DNA of 35,325 nt from an uncultured Verrucomicrobiota bacterium (GCA_903854655.1 CAINXC010000244.1:1-35325); one strand, 5' to 3'. Shown: positions 7,621-15,680, numbered from the stretch's first letter. Numbers and translations are program-made. Notes: generated by a model not told the origin, from the letters alone.

Positions 7621-8433
7621 GTCCACCATGTCCTGGCGGATGGTGGCGCGGATGAAGCGGGTGTCATCGGATTCGCCTGGAGCGGAGGCACCGAGGACGA
7701 AGTGACTGGCTTTGACCGGTCCAGGCGAGGTTTCGCTGGCGAAGTGCTCTCGCAGCGTGCGCATGGCATCAACGCCAGCAGGGTTGCCGAGACGAATTTC
7801 CTCCACAAAACCGGCAATGGCCGCCTCCGTGCCTCTGTCGTAATGCAGAATGGTGTAGAGGATGTCGAAGGCGTCCTTCGGCTGCTGGCGGTCGCAGAAG
7901 GCGCGAAGCTTGAGGGTGAGGAAGGGACCAACCTCGCAGACCCGGGCGGTGAGTTTTTGCACGGCTCCGTGCAGGTCAACACCGGTCACGTTGATCTCGC
8001 GGGCCGTTGCGAGCGCGCGGTTCACGCCAGGGAGGATGCCGGCGGTGATGTCCTCGACCTGAGCGGTTCCAGTGACGAGCGGAGGTTTCTCGACGAGGAA
8101 ATCGACTGGTATGGTCAAGCCGCTGATGGTTTTCTCAAAACGCGAAGGGTGCGTTGGGTTGGGCTTGAAGCCTTGACCGCTCAGCTCCCAAAGAAGATTG
8201 CCATACTGGCCGGAGTCCGTTGCGAGGGCAATGCCAAGATCCACGTCAAGGGTGGCCGGACGCGGCAGGGTTCGCTGGGCGGTGATGTCGCCGCAAAGAT
8301 ACTTGGGCACGAGGCCACCGACCAGAACCATCTCATTGTGCCATTGGCCGAGTCCTGACCAGACAGTCAGAAAGGCGCTTTCAGCCAGTGAAACATGGTG
8401 CGGATCATACTCGCTGTAGGTGTCGTATTTCAT
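7585..8433 (-). CDS. AbiEii-type nucleotidyltransferase toxin
   Basis: 282 residues. The N-terminal part carries the minimal nucleotidyltransferase signature of the AbiEii/AbiGii (DUF1814) family: LVGG (37-40) and, further on, DVD (63-65), which would bind NTP and metal. Later comes the helical region LTLKLRAFCDRQQPKDAFDI, matching the KL-A-RxxxKDxxD block typical of the family. Known AbiEii toxins transfer nucleotides to cell targets, in characterised relatives to tRNA ends; the target here is not known. Its ATG overlaps the TGA of the upstream antitoxin-like gene by four bases (8430-8433), the normal order for type IV toxin-antitoxin operons (antitoxin first). Confidence 0.82.
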   Translation of the reverse strand: MKYDTYSEYDPHHVSLAESAFLTVWSGLGQWHNEMVLVGGLVPKYLCGDITAQRTLPRPATLDVDLGIALATDSGQYGNLLWELSGQGFKPNPTHPSRFEKTISGLTIPVDFLVEKPPLVTGTAQVEDITAGILPGVNRALATAREINVTGVDLHGAVQKLTARVCEVGPFLTLKLRAFCDRQQPKDAFDILYTILHYDRGTEAAIAGFVEEIRLGNPAGVDAMRTLREHFASETSPGPVKASHFVLGASAPGESDDTRFIRATIRQDMVDSAARLLEAASA

Positions 8434-9506
8434 GGTCTGCAGAAGCCCTCCCAGTCGCGGAGCGCGGCTGCAGCATCCGGGCCGCGCAGGCCTGTGCGTT
8501 GAAGGTCGAGATAGATTTGCGCATCGGTAACCATTGTCAGTCCGCCGCGAGTCTGCGTTTCGGTGAGGATGCCTTCGTCGTCAGGCACGTGCAGCCAGAG
8601 CTTGCCGCCCTCATTGACGGGGCGAAGGCCAAGTTGATCCAAAGCTGCGGGTTCTGGCAGACGCGAAACATAAGCAGAGCAGAGCACCGGCTCGGTGTAG
8701 GGATGCCGCGCCCACGCGGCGATCCATTGGGTGAAGGCGACGGGGGCGGCTTCGCTCACCGCCCATTTTTGCAGGCGATGGGCCAGTTCCACCGGAGGCC
8801 CGATGAAACCCGCGTAGAGGGTGGTGTGAGTGCGCTTTGCGAAGCGGTCAGACTCCGCCCACTCTTCAAGCAGAGCCAGAGGATCGCGCAGGCGAAACGC
8901 CCGGGCGCTGGTTTTTTCCGCGAATCCCTGGCTGATGAGGTGCTGGACAATGCGCGACACGAGGCCGGAGCTGGCTTTCGCGCGCGGGACGATTTCGCTC
9001 TGCGTCCAGAGGCGGTCGCGGTCGGTGAGCAGACAGCGGATGATGCGAGCGCTCTTGCCAACAAAGATGTTTCGAGGCTCCAGTTCGTAGCTGAACGAGC
9101 GACCAGGCAGTGGGTGGCGATCGACGAGCAAACCAGGCGCTCGCAACCATGCGCGGCCATTGAGGTCAATGGCCGCGATGCCGTGCTGCTTGCAGTGGTT
9201 GAGCACGCGGGACGACAGCTCTGGGGTGACGAGCAGTGGCAGCGGGGTGATCTGGAGTGGTGGTGTACCGTCCGTGGGCAACTGGGCGTCCAACCACAGG
9301 AGGCTGGGCTTGAGTTGGTACAAGGGCTGGAATGCGATGCGCCGACCGTCAAACTCCACCTCGACATGGTCCAGCTTGTGGGGTGGCATCCCCGCCGGGA
9401 GATGCCAGCGCAAGTCGGGATCTTCGGCAAGGAACTCCCGGAAATGGAGGGCCAGCTCACCTTCATGGCGGATGATCGCACCTTTACTGGTTTCGCGTTT
9501 TTTCAC
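8430..9506 (-). CDS. AbiEi-type antitoxin / transcriptional regulator (large form)
   Basis: 358 residues, starting with GTG at 9506. The central region IIRCLLTDRDRLWTQSEIV followed by ASSGLVSRIVQHLISQGFAEK reads as a winged helix-turn-helix of the AbiEi antitoxin group. It is preceded by an N-terminal domain containing HCKQHGIAAIDLNGRAWL, a restriction-endonuclease-like beta pattern of unknown use. Classical AbiEi proteins are shorter (roughly 200-300 residues), so this is a longer member. AbiEi proteins repress their own promoter by binding inverted repeats, and such a repeat overlaps this start (9500-9519). Coupled by a 4-base overlap to the toxin gene. Confidence 0.72.
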   Translation of the reverse strand: MKKRETSKGAIIRHEGELALHFREFLAEDPDLRWHLPAGMPPHKLDHVEVEFDGRRIAFQPLYQLKPSLLWLDAQLPTDGTPPLQITPLPLLVTPELSSRVLNHCKQHGIAAIDLNGRAWLRAPGLLVDRHPLPGRSFSYELEPRNIFVGKSARIIRCLLTDRDRLWTQSEIVPRAKASSGLVSRIVQHLISQGFAEKTSARAFRLRDPLALLEEWAESDRFAKRTHTTLYAGFIGPPVELAHRLQKWAVSEAAPVAFTQWIAAWARHPYTEPVLCSAYVSRLPEPAALDQLGLRPVNEGGKLWLHVPDDEGILTETQTRGGLTMVTDAQIYLDLQRTGLRGPDAAAALRDWEGFCRP

Positions 9507-9519
9507 TATTGGGTGAAAA
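9500..9519. promoter_or_regulatory. Candidate operator of the AbiE-like operon
   Basis: A perfect inverted repeat TTTTCAC (9500-9506) / GTGAAAA (9513-9519), 6-base spacer, overlapping the GTG start of the antitoxin gene. A third TTTTCAC lies at 9567-9573, and TTCCAGTAA occurs twice (9527-9535, 9594-9602). Autoregulation through inverted repeats is known for AbiEi; binding here is inferred. Confidence 0.45.
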
Positions 9520-9569
9520 TAGATTGTTCCAGTAAAAAAGCGAAGTCATTCTCACTGAGACAGAAATTT

Positions 9570-9803
9570 TCACTCTGAAATGAAGAAGTGACCTTCCAGT
9601 AAGGAATTGCCGTTCCCAAATGCAGCAGGTGCCTGCTGCGGGTGCCTGGCTTGAACCGCAGGCGACAACGGGCACGGATGACAGTGTGACAGCAAATTCG
9701 CAAGTTCACCGGCCCGGTCAGTGAGGATCACGTAGCCCGCTTTCGAGGTTTCGTGGTGTTTGCGGGAACTTGCGACGACGAACGCCTCGCGTGGAAGGCT
9801 CAC
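9570..9803 (-). CDS. Possible small protein overlapping the AAA ATPase stop
   Basis: A 77-residue frame whose GTG start (9803) overlaps the TGA of the ATPase gene as GTGA, an arrangement that allows translational reinitiation. The first 45 residues (SLPREAFVVASSRKHHETSK, then GYVILTDRAGELANLL) have protein-like composition; the remainder does not. No family recognised. It could equally be a chance frame in the region upstream of the AbiE-like operon. Confidence 0.22.
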   Translation of the reverse strand: MSLPREAFVVASSRKHHETSKAGYVILTDRAGELANLLSHCHPCPLSPAVQARHPQQAPAAFGNGNSLLEGHFFISE

Positions 9804-10978
9804 GACTCTGGCATGGCCCGTCGCATGAACTCGTCAAACAAGGGGACTGTGAAGGCCATGTCGCCATGCGCGGGACTGTAGATCATGCCTTTCTTGATGA
9901 GTCTGGCCCGCACTGGGCCGAGACTATTGGAGGTGACAGCGAGCGCCTCGGCAATACCGCCGGTGCGATGGGCACCGGGGCCGAGGCCTGCCATCGCCCG
10001 CAGATACCGCTTCTCGCCCGGAGTGCAGCGGTCAAAGCGCACGCGGAAGAAGTTCTCGTCCATGCGCTCGATGACGGTGGCGGTCGCTCCTTTCACATCC
10101 GACAGCGTGATGGGAGTGGCCGTGGCACGATTCCAGGTCTGGTAGCCCCATTCTTGAAGGAAATAGGGATACCCTTGTGTGACTCGCACGATGTCGGCCA
10201 GGGCATCGTCGGTGAATGCCACATCGACCGCCTTCACGGGATCCTGCAGCGCCCTGGCAGCATCTGTTTCCGAGAGCGGGCCTATGTTGGGGAAGCTGAA
10301 CAGCCGCTCCGCGTAGGACTTCGACTCCCCCGCCAACCCGGGCAGGATGGGCAAACCCGCACCGATGAGCGTGAAGGGAAACTGCCTTTGCTGCATCTTG
10401 TGCATCGCCATGATCAGGGCACTGAGTTCCTTCGGGGTGAAGTACTGAATCTCATCGATGATCAATGCTACCGCCGTCTTGCGTTCCTCCGCTGCTTCGG
10501 CCACGGCGAGAAAGAGGTTGGGCAGGTCGCTTTCAAGGTCGCCGCTGTCGGCCACCCCTTTTTCGGGGTCGATGTCCAGACCGACTTCAAGGTCTCCCAC
10601 CGTGACCTTGACGCCGTTCAAGAATCCTTTCAACACTGCCAGGCCGCGCCGCACCTTGTCACCGGTGCCGGCCAGCCGGTGGAGATCGAAGAAGAGCTTT
10701 CTGAGGTGTGGCACCAGGAGCGCTGCCAGCGACTTGTCCTCGTGGGCCTCCACGGACACGGTGTGAAAGTCGGCCTTCGCGGCCATCCGTTCGATCTCGT
10801 TAAGCAAGACCGTCTTGCCCACGCCACGCAGGCCCGTCAGGAGCATGCTTTTCTCCGGGCGCTTCTGCCGCACGCGCCCCAGGAGAATGCGCGCCTGCTC
10901 GAGGACGCCTTCCCGGCCCACAAGTTCAGGCGGTGGGGATCCGGCTCCAGGCGAGAAAGGATTCTTGATGGGGTCCAT
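9800..10978 (-). CDS. AAA/ORC-like ATPase with predicted C-terminal winged helix
   Basis: 392 residues starting at ATG 10978. It opens with NPFSPG and LVGRE, as in STAND/ORC1-Cdc6-like ATPases, then Walker A GLRGVGKT (49-56) and Walker B LIIDEIQYF (about 172-180). Sensor-like segments (FTLIGAGLPILPG, then LPPL-like IGPLSETDA) follow, and the C-terminal 80 residues (PGEKRYLRAMAGLG, then SLGPVRARLIKKGMIY) look like a winged helix. Homologues are common as single genes on mobile elements; the function is not established, and DNA binding, regulation or defence are all possible. Gene order (68 bases after the integrase stop, same strand) suggests it is island cargo. Confidence 0.8.
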   Translation of the reverse strand: MDPIKNPFSPGAGSPPPELVGREGVLEQARILLGRVRQKRPEKSMLLTGLRGVGKTVLLNEIERMAAKADFHTVSVEAHEDKSLAALLVPHLRKLFFDLHRLAGTGDKVRRGLAVLKGFLNGVKVTVGDLEVGLDIDPEKGVADSGDLESDLPNLFLAVAEAAEERKTAVALIIDEIQYFTPKELSALIMAMHKMQQRQFPFTLIGAGLPILPGLAGESKSYAERLFSFPNIGPLSETDAARALQDPVKAVDVAFTDDALADIVRVTQGYPYFLQEWGYQTWNRATATPITLSDVKGATATVIERMDENFFRVRFDRCTPGEKRYLRAMAGLGPGAHRTGGIAEALAVTSNSLGPVRARLIKKGMIYSPAHGDMAFTVPLFDEFMRRAMPES

Positions 10979-10999
10979 GCCAGCAAGGAATAGCAACTT

Positions 11000-11037
11000 A
11001 TAAACATGTATAGCGATTTTACGTTATATATGTTTAT
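11000..11037. promoter_or_regulatory. AT-rich inverted repeat between ATPase and integrase genes
   Basis: Arms ATAAACATGTATA (11000-11012) and TATATATGTTTAT (11025-11037) match at 12 of 13 positions around a 12-base spacer. It lies 22 bases upstream of the ATPase start in an unusually AT-rich patch. It fits an operator or promoter element; with no T-tract it is unlikely to be an intrinsic terminator. Confidence 0.45.
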
Positions 11038-11046
11038 GAATTGGTA

Positions 11047-12534
11047 TCAATGCGCTTTTCTGGGCGACCGTCTCTGTTTCGATGCTTTTGCGGCCAAACT
11101 TGGGGATGGCTCAGTCGTGACCGATGCTGGTGCAGCGCCACTCGATTGGAGCAGGCGCCCGAAGCCGACGGTGATGCGCTGCTTCTTGTCCAGGTAATGT
11201 TTGGCGGTCACCTGGATGTCGGCATGACGGAGTGCGCGCGATGCGGCGTAGATGCCCTGCTCCTGGGCAACCATCGAGCCGAACTCTTTGCGCAAGGTGT
11301 GAAGAGACTTGGTGTCCTCCACCCCGTGCTCCCGCAGCCACCCCGCCAGCCTGGCCATGGTGCGGCTTGTGCGGTAGTGCTGGTAGCTCTTCGCCAGCCG
11401 GGGCGTCGTCGCCGCCTCGATAACAAACTCGCCCTCCGTGCTTGCCTTCCACTCCCGCAGCAGGACCACAAGCTCGGGGTCCAGGTCAACCTCACCCAGG
11501 CTGTCCTCCGACTTGGCCTTGAAAAAGCGCGTCGTCTCGATGCGAATCACCCCTTTGTCGAAATCCACCTGCCGCCAGGTGAGCTTGTCGAGTTCGTTCC
11601 TCCTCAACCCGCAGCACAGGGCCAGCACGAACGCCTTGAAGGCCTCAGGCTGGGATGCCGCCAGCTCCTCGCGGGCCGCAGCCAGAAGCGCCCCGGCATC
11701 AATCTTGGACTGGTAGCGCATCGACTGGCTCTCGTGGAAGCCCACGCCATCAAAGGGCAGCGGGGATGGAAGGTGCATGATGCCTCGAATCATGCCCACC
11801 AGCGCCCCCTGGCCCCGGTGCTCCTTGACTGAAAACAGGGATTTCGCCTGCCTCATGATGCTGTTGACAGAAACCTTGGCCGACCTTTCGGCCTGGGGAT
11901 CGCCTCCCGCACGGGCCACGAACGCGACCTTCCAGGCCTGCACCTTCTGCGGCGTCACGCTCGACAGCTTCACAGCGTCAACCTGCTCCCGCCAGCGCCC
12001 GGCCCCGCCGTTGAAATAGTCGTAGCGGGTGTTGTCTTTGGCAATCCCTGCCACGTGGGCGACGATGAGCCTGAAGGAACGGCAATAGTCGCCCATGGTT
12101 CGAGGCCCGACATCGGCAAGGCTCTTCGCGGCGGCAATAAACTCCCCGACGGTCGGGTCCACGTTGATTCCCTTCGCTACGTCTGTGCGCACCAGCTTCG
12201 CAGGTTTGTAGCGCTCAAGCGTTGGCTCCCACCCTGAGCGGTCCAGGGTCCGGTAAATCTCGGCAGCGACTGCAGCGGCAGCGACCTTGTCGCGTTCGCC
12301 GGTGTTGAACTGCTCGCGCTTGCCGTCAAAGGCGATCTTCAGCGAATAGGTGGTGTCAGCGACAGCCTGGCCGCGAAGCTGGCGGGTGTGCTTGAACAAC
12401 CGGCCTGGTCTTGACCAGTAGCGGGCGTCCGCGCGGTTGAGCACAGGGGACTTGCGGGAAGTGTCCACATCAGATGTGTAGACACTTGTGTGGACACTTT
12501 TCTTGGCCATTCCTGCATGCTTGTGTTCTTTCAT
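11047..12534 (-). CDS. Tyrosine recombinase / integrase
   Basis: About 495 residues. All catalytic positions of the tyrosine recombinase family can be seen: Arg 311 in CCGLRRNELDKLTW, a beta-hairpin Lys candidate near 339-341, HxxR in HTLRKEF (412-415), His 437 in LRHADIQ and the nucleophile Tyr 447 in KHYLD. The N-terminal part (about 125-260) would be the core-binding SAM-like domain. It is adjacent to a tRNA-Thr 3' fragment and repeats at 12581-12674, as expected for an integrase next to its att site. Start uncertain: ATG at 12534 or 12510; neither has a strong ribosome-binding site. Confidence 0.93.
   Translation of the reverse strand: MKEHKHAGMAKKSVHTSVYTSDVDTSRKSPVLNRADARYWSRPGRLFKHTRQLRGQAVADTTYSLKIAFDGKREQFNTGERDKVAAAAVAAEIYRTLDRSGWEPTLERYKPAKLVRTDVAKGINVDPTVGEFIAAAKSLADVGPRTMGDYCRSFRLIVAHVAGIAKDNTRYDYFNGGAGRWREQVDAVKLSSVTPQKVQAWKVAFVARAGGDPQAERSAKVSVNSIMRQAKSLFSVKEHRGQGALVGMIRGIMHLPSPLPFDGVGFHESQSMRYQSKIDAGALLAAAREELAASQPEAFKAFVLALCCGLRRNELDKLTWRQVDFDKGVIRIETTRFFKAKSEDSLGEVDLDPELVVLLREWKASTEGEFVIEAATTPRLAKSYQHYRTSRTMARLAGWLREHGVEDTKSLHTLRKEFGSMVAQEQGIYAASRALRHADIQVTAKHYLDKKQRITVGFGRLLQSSGAAPASVTTEPSPSLAAKASKQRRSPRKAH
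12461..12497. repeat. Three GTGTnnACA palindromes at the integrase 5' end
   Basis: GTGTCCACA (from 12461), GTGTAGACA (from 12476) and GTGTGGACA (from 12488) occur in a row. They coincide with the coding sequence for the VHTSVYTSDVDTS part of the integrase N-terminus. They may be protein-binding sites or only a product of the repetitive codons. Confidence 0.35.
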
Positions 12535-12557
12535 GTTCCAGTGGTGTGAGGCTGTAG

Positions 12558-12573
12558 CCTTGATTTATCAAGG
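12558..12573. promoter_or_regulatory. Palindrome upstream of the integrase
   Basis: CCTTGA-TTTA-TCAAGG, perfect 6-bp arms, 24 bases upstream of the ATG at 12534. A candidate operator for integrase expression. Confidence 0.35.
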
Positions 12574-12580
12574 ATGCAAC

Positions 12581-12620
12581 GGCACATAAGAGAACACGGA
12601 GGCACATGACAGAACAGGCG
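12581..12620. repeat. Two tandem 20-bp repeats beside the att site
   Basis: GGCACATAAGAGAACACGGA (12581-12600) is followed directly by GGCACATGACAGAACAGGCG (12601-12620), identical at 15 of 20 positions. A partial ACATAAT follows. The position between the integrase start and the tRNA fragment is where arm-type integrase or excisionase sites are expected; this role is inferred. Confidence 0.5.
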
Positions 12621-12628
12621 ACATAATA

Positions 12629-12674
12629 ATTTGTAATCAGTAGGTCGTCGGTTCAAGTCCGACACTCGGCTCCA
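12629..12674 (+). mobile_element. tRNA-Thr(TGT) 3' fragment: probable att site scar
   Basis: The sequence reads as the 3' half of a tRNA: anticodon loop TTTGTAA, variable region, T-arm GTCGG-TTCAAGT-CCGAC, acceptor strand ACTCGGC, discriminator T and CCA. The TGT anticodon points to tRNA-Thr. The matching 5' part (acceptor GCCGAGT, D-arm) is absent upstream, so this is not a functional tRNA. Integrases often target tRNA 3' ends and leave such a duplicate at one end of the element. The island would lie to the left, with the intact tRNA outside the window. Confidence 0.75.
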
Positions 12675-13066
12675 TATGGCACTGGGGGCGCAGCCTCACG
12701 GTAGAAAGTACGCTTGGAAAAATCGGGCGACAATCGGGCAGTTTTTGACCTCCCCCCGTTTTACCCCTTCTGGCACGGCAGCCCACCAGCGGGCACACTT
12801 TTTTGGCGGAAACGGTAGCCGTTGCAAAATGGGAAGGCCGGTCACTCGCTCCAATCGACACCGCTAACCAAGGGGTATGGGGAAGGGTGCCCGATTCACC
12901 TGCTGGGCGCCCAGACACGTGGGACAGATGCTCCGCGCGCAGGCGGGCCCCTTCTTCCCTGTCGTAACAGGCGAGGATGCGTTGACGCAAATCAAGAGAA
13001 AGTGCAACCATGCGGCAACACTGGCACAGCCTCATTTTTATGGCTGTAGTACTATTTAATAATGCT
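12675..13066. other. Region between att scar and oppA-like gene
   Basis: No intact gene. It contains the IS630-type transposase relic described separately and otherwise no recognisable coding sequence. It marks the junction between accessory and chromosomal DNA. Confidence 0.5.
12903..13011 (-). pseudogene. IS630-family transposase N-terminal fragment
   Basis: On the minus strand an ATG at 13011 is followed by MVALSLDLRQRILACYDREE, the typical opening of IS630-family transposases. The expected helix-turn-helix does not follow; the frame passes into sequence unlike the family after about 20-25 residues, and no DDE domain exists. A dead fragment next to the att scar. Confidence 0.55.
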
Positions 13067-14704
13067 CTAAGGGATGCTTTCCAGGTCCAGTGCCTTGTAG
13101 CAGCGATGCTCAAGAACGCTGGGCTTGTGGTTTTTGAGGTCCGGGCGCTGCAGGTAGTTGTGCACGTACCAATAGATGGGCAGGACGGGCATCTCATCAA
13201 GGAGGATGGACTCGGCGTCGCGCATGAGGGCAAAGCGTTTTTTTGGGTCGGGCTCCAGGGTTGACTGGTTGATAAGCGCGTCGTAGCGCGGGCTGCCCCA
13301 GCCGGTGTTGTTGTTGCCATCGCCGGTGCGCATGACGCTGAGAAAGGTCATGGGATCGGCATAGTCGCCCACCCAGCCGGCGCGGCAGACGGAGTATTCA
13401 AGCTTGCGCTGGCTGTCGAGGTACACCTGCCAGTCCTGGTTGAGGATGCCGGCGGGAATGTTGAGATGCTTTTTCCACATCTCCTGGATGGCCTCGGCGA
13501 TGGTGCGGTGGGACTCGAGGGTGTTAATGAGAATATCGAACTTGGGGAAGCCCTTGCCATCTGGATAGCCGGCCTCCGCCAGAAGGCGGCGGGCTTCCGC
13601 CGGGTCGAACCTGGTCACCTTGGGCGGATCATAGCCCGCCGAGCAGCTCGCGGGCGTGAGGCCGGTGGCGGGTTGTTCGCCGGCCTTGCGCACGTTGCGA
13701 ATCAGGCTTTCGCGGTCGATCGCCAGCGCCAGCGCCTTGCGCACCAGCTTGTTGTTGAAGGGGGGCTTGGTCACGTTCACCCGGTAGAAATAGCAGGCGA
13801 GCTGGGGGTCCTCGCGGTACACCTCGGGCTGGGTGTTCTTGTAGAAGGAGATGCGGTTGAGCGGCACGATGTAGGTGAGATGGAGCTGGCCGTCCTGAAA
13901 AGCACGTTCCTCGGTGGCATCGGAGACGATCGGGAAGAAATGGATGCCGTTGAGTTTCACGCTGGCGGCATCCCAGTAGAAGGGGTTGCGGTCCACGGTG
14001 AGCATGTGGGTGAAGCGCCAGGTCTTGAGCTTGAAGGGGCCGTTGCCCACGAGGTTGCCAGGCTTGGTCCAGGCGGTTTCGCGCTGGGTCATCGTGCCGA
14101 ACTTCTCGATCACATGGCGTGGCACGGCAAACCACGAGTAGTGCTTGAGCATCCCTGGGAAGTAGGGCGCGGGACCGTTGAGGGTGAGTTGCAACGTGAG
14201 GTCGTCGATTACCTTCACGCCCACCTGGGAGAAATCTGTGGTCTTGCCGGTGTTGAAGTCTTCCGCGCCCTTGAGCTGGTAGAGCATCTGGCTGTAGTCC
14301 GCCGCCAGGGCCGGCGAGAGAATGCGCTGGTAGGCATAGGCGAAATCGTGGGCGGTGACCGGCCTGCCGTCGCTCCAGCAGCCTTTGGGCTGCAAATGAA
14401 AGGTCCAGACGGTGAAGTCCTTGTTCTCCCAGTGTGTCGCGGCACCGGGTCCGTCCCCGTCCGGGTTCTCAGGCAGAGGAGCCACGAGCCCTTCGTTGAT
14501 TGCGGCAAGCACGTAGTGCTCGGGCTCGCCCATCGCCAGGTGGGGATCGAGCGTCTCCACCTCGGTGCCGTTGCCCACCAGCAGAATTTTGTCGCGCGTC
14601 GCCGCCACATAGCGGGGCGGGCGCTGCCGGCGGCTGTGGTCAAAGGCCAGCAGGCCAAAGACTAGCAGAGCGATGAGAGAAAGGCGAAGGATCCAGGGAT
14701 TCAT
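13067..14704 (-). CDS. Peptide ABC transporter substrate-binding protein (OppA/DppA type, SBP family 5)
   Basis: 545 residues. An uncleaved anchor or signal peptide is at about 5-22 (LRLSLIALLVFGLLAF), then the family-typical VGNGTEVETLDPHLAMGEPE. Further family 5 features: GLTFHLxx-like WTFHLQPKGCWSDGRPVTAHD, FAYAYQRILSP, and the C-terminal MRDAESILLDEMPVLPIYWY. It would bind oligopeptides or similar ligands in the periplasm. No oppBCDF permease or ATPase genes are in the window, so it is an orphan binding protein whose transporter is elsewhere. It starts one base after the stop of the esterase-like gene, which indicates one transcript. Confidence 0.92.
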   Translation of the reverse strand: MNPWILRLSLIALLVFGLLAFDHSRRQRPPRYVAATRDKILLVGNGTEVETLDPHLAMGEPEHYVLAAINEGLVAPLPENPDGDGPGAATHWENKDFTVWTFHLQPKGCWSDGRPVTAHDFAYAYQRILSPALAADYSQMLYQLKGAEDFNTGKTTDFSQVGVKVIDDLTLQLTLNGPAPYFPGMLKHYSWFAVPRHVIEKFGTMTQRETAWTKPGNLVGNGPFKLKTWRFTHMLTVDRNPFYWDAASVKLNGIHFFPIVSDATEERAFQDGQLHLTYIVPLNRISFYKNTQPEVYREDPQLACYFYRVNVTKPPFNNKLVRKALALAIDRESLIRNVRKAGEQPATGLTPASCSAGYDPPKVTRFDPAEARRLLAEAGYPDGKGFPKFDILINTLESHRTIAEAIQEMWKKHLNIPAGILNQDWQVYLDSQRKLEYSVCRAGWVGDYADPMTFLSVMRTGDGNNNTGWGSPRYDALINQSTLEPDPKKRFALMRDAESILLDEMPVLPIYWYVHNYLQRPDLKNHKPSVLEHRCYKALDLESIP

Positions 14705-14705
14705 G

Positions 14706-15581
14706 TCACGGTTTCTTCGGGAGGCCGCCTGGCTTCAGTCCGGCCTTGTCTTCGTCGAGGTAGTCGAGCGACTTCTTGAGCCACTCCGCAGCGGGCGGCT
14801 GATGGCCCTGCTTGGGGATGTTGAAGAACTCCACCGCCTTGAAGCCGCCCTTCAGCGAGGCCTCGTACACGGCCTTGGTGTCGGCCAGGTTGAAGTCCTT
14901 TTCACCGGTGAGAAACACATAGCGGCACTCCTTTTTGGCGATGCCCAGGATGTCGTCATCGGGAATGTAGCGGGCCTGGTACATCATCTTGTCATCGCCG
15001 ACCACCGGCTCGTAGAAATTGACGCCCATGAAGCAGACCGCGCCGGTGAACATGTCCGCATAGCACACGCCGAGCATGCTGGCCACGCGCGAGCCGCCGC
15101 TGAAGCCGGAGACATAGACCCGCCGCTCATCCACGTTGAACATGCCGCGCAGGTTGTGGTTCGCGTCCACCGCCATGCGCATGCGGTCAAACACGTCGCG
15201 CGGGTTGCCGGAATTGCGGGCGCCGATGAAGATCAGTTTCTTGTCCGCCAGCACCTGCTCCCACTCCTTCGGGATGCCCGCGCTGGCACCGGGGCTCACC
15301 CAGACAAACAAGCCGTGCGGCACCTCCTTTTTGTAGCCCTTGGGCACAAGCAGGCTGAAGCTTTCCTTCGTCACGTCATAAGCGCCGGGATTTTCCGCAG
15401 CGTGCATGCGGCCCTTCAACTGATCTGGATCAGAGGGAGGCGGCGATTCCTTCAGGGTGATTTCCGCCCACTCTCCGGGCTTGATGGCTTTGGCATCGGC
15501 CCTGCCCGGCTTGGCGGCGGGCTGGGCGGTCACAGTCAGCGCGGAAAGGAGGATGAAAGCGAGGGAGGGGCGGCAGGTCAT
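14706..15581 (-). CDS. Secreted alpha/beta-hydrolase-like esterase
   Basis: 291 residues with a signal peptide (about 1-19, CRPSLAFILLSALTVTAQ). The nucleophile elbow is VSGFSGGSRVA with Ser 161. A candidate acid (GEKDFN) and a C-terminal His (PKQGHQPPAAEWL) follow in the order of an alpha/beta hydrolase. The fold and spacing resemble PHB-depolymerase/feruloyl-esterase-like proteins, but the substrate cannot be told. ATG at 15581 is chosen because the signal peptide begins there; the frame extends further upstream without a signal-like sequence. First gene of a two-gene operon with the OppA-like protein. Confidence 0.7.
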   Translation of the reverse strand: MTCRPSLAFILLSALTVTAQPAAKPGRADAKAIKPGEWAEITLKESPPPSDPDQLKGRMHAAENPGAYDVTKESFSLLVPKGYKKEVPHGLFVWVSPGASAGIPKEWEQVLADKKLIFIGARNSGNPRDVFDRMRMAVDANHNLRGMFNVDERRVYVSGFSGGSRVASMLGVCYADMFTGAVCFMGVNFYEPVVGDDKMMYQARYIPDDDILGIAKKECRYVFLTGEKDFNLADTKAVYEASLKGGFKAVEFFNIPKQGHQPPAAEWLKKSLDYLDEDKAGLKPGGLPKKP

Positions 15582-15680
15582 GGTGCCGAGACTAGCAGGG
15601 TCGCCAGCCTGGGAAAGCCTGGAGTTGCATTTTGGATTGGCAATGGCCCGCGCAATCACCTAGCATGGTGACCCTCTGCC

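Noticed and set aside
7290..7982. A 230-codon minus-strand frame overlapping the toxin gene
   Set aside because: Ser/Pro/Arg-rich shadow in another frame of the toxin region.
12629..12674. A functional tRNA-Thr
   Set aside because: The 5' acceptor strand and D-arm are missing; only the 3' half can be read.
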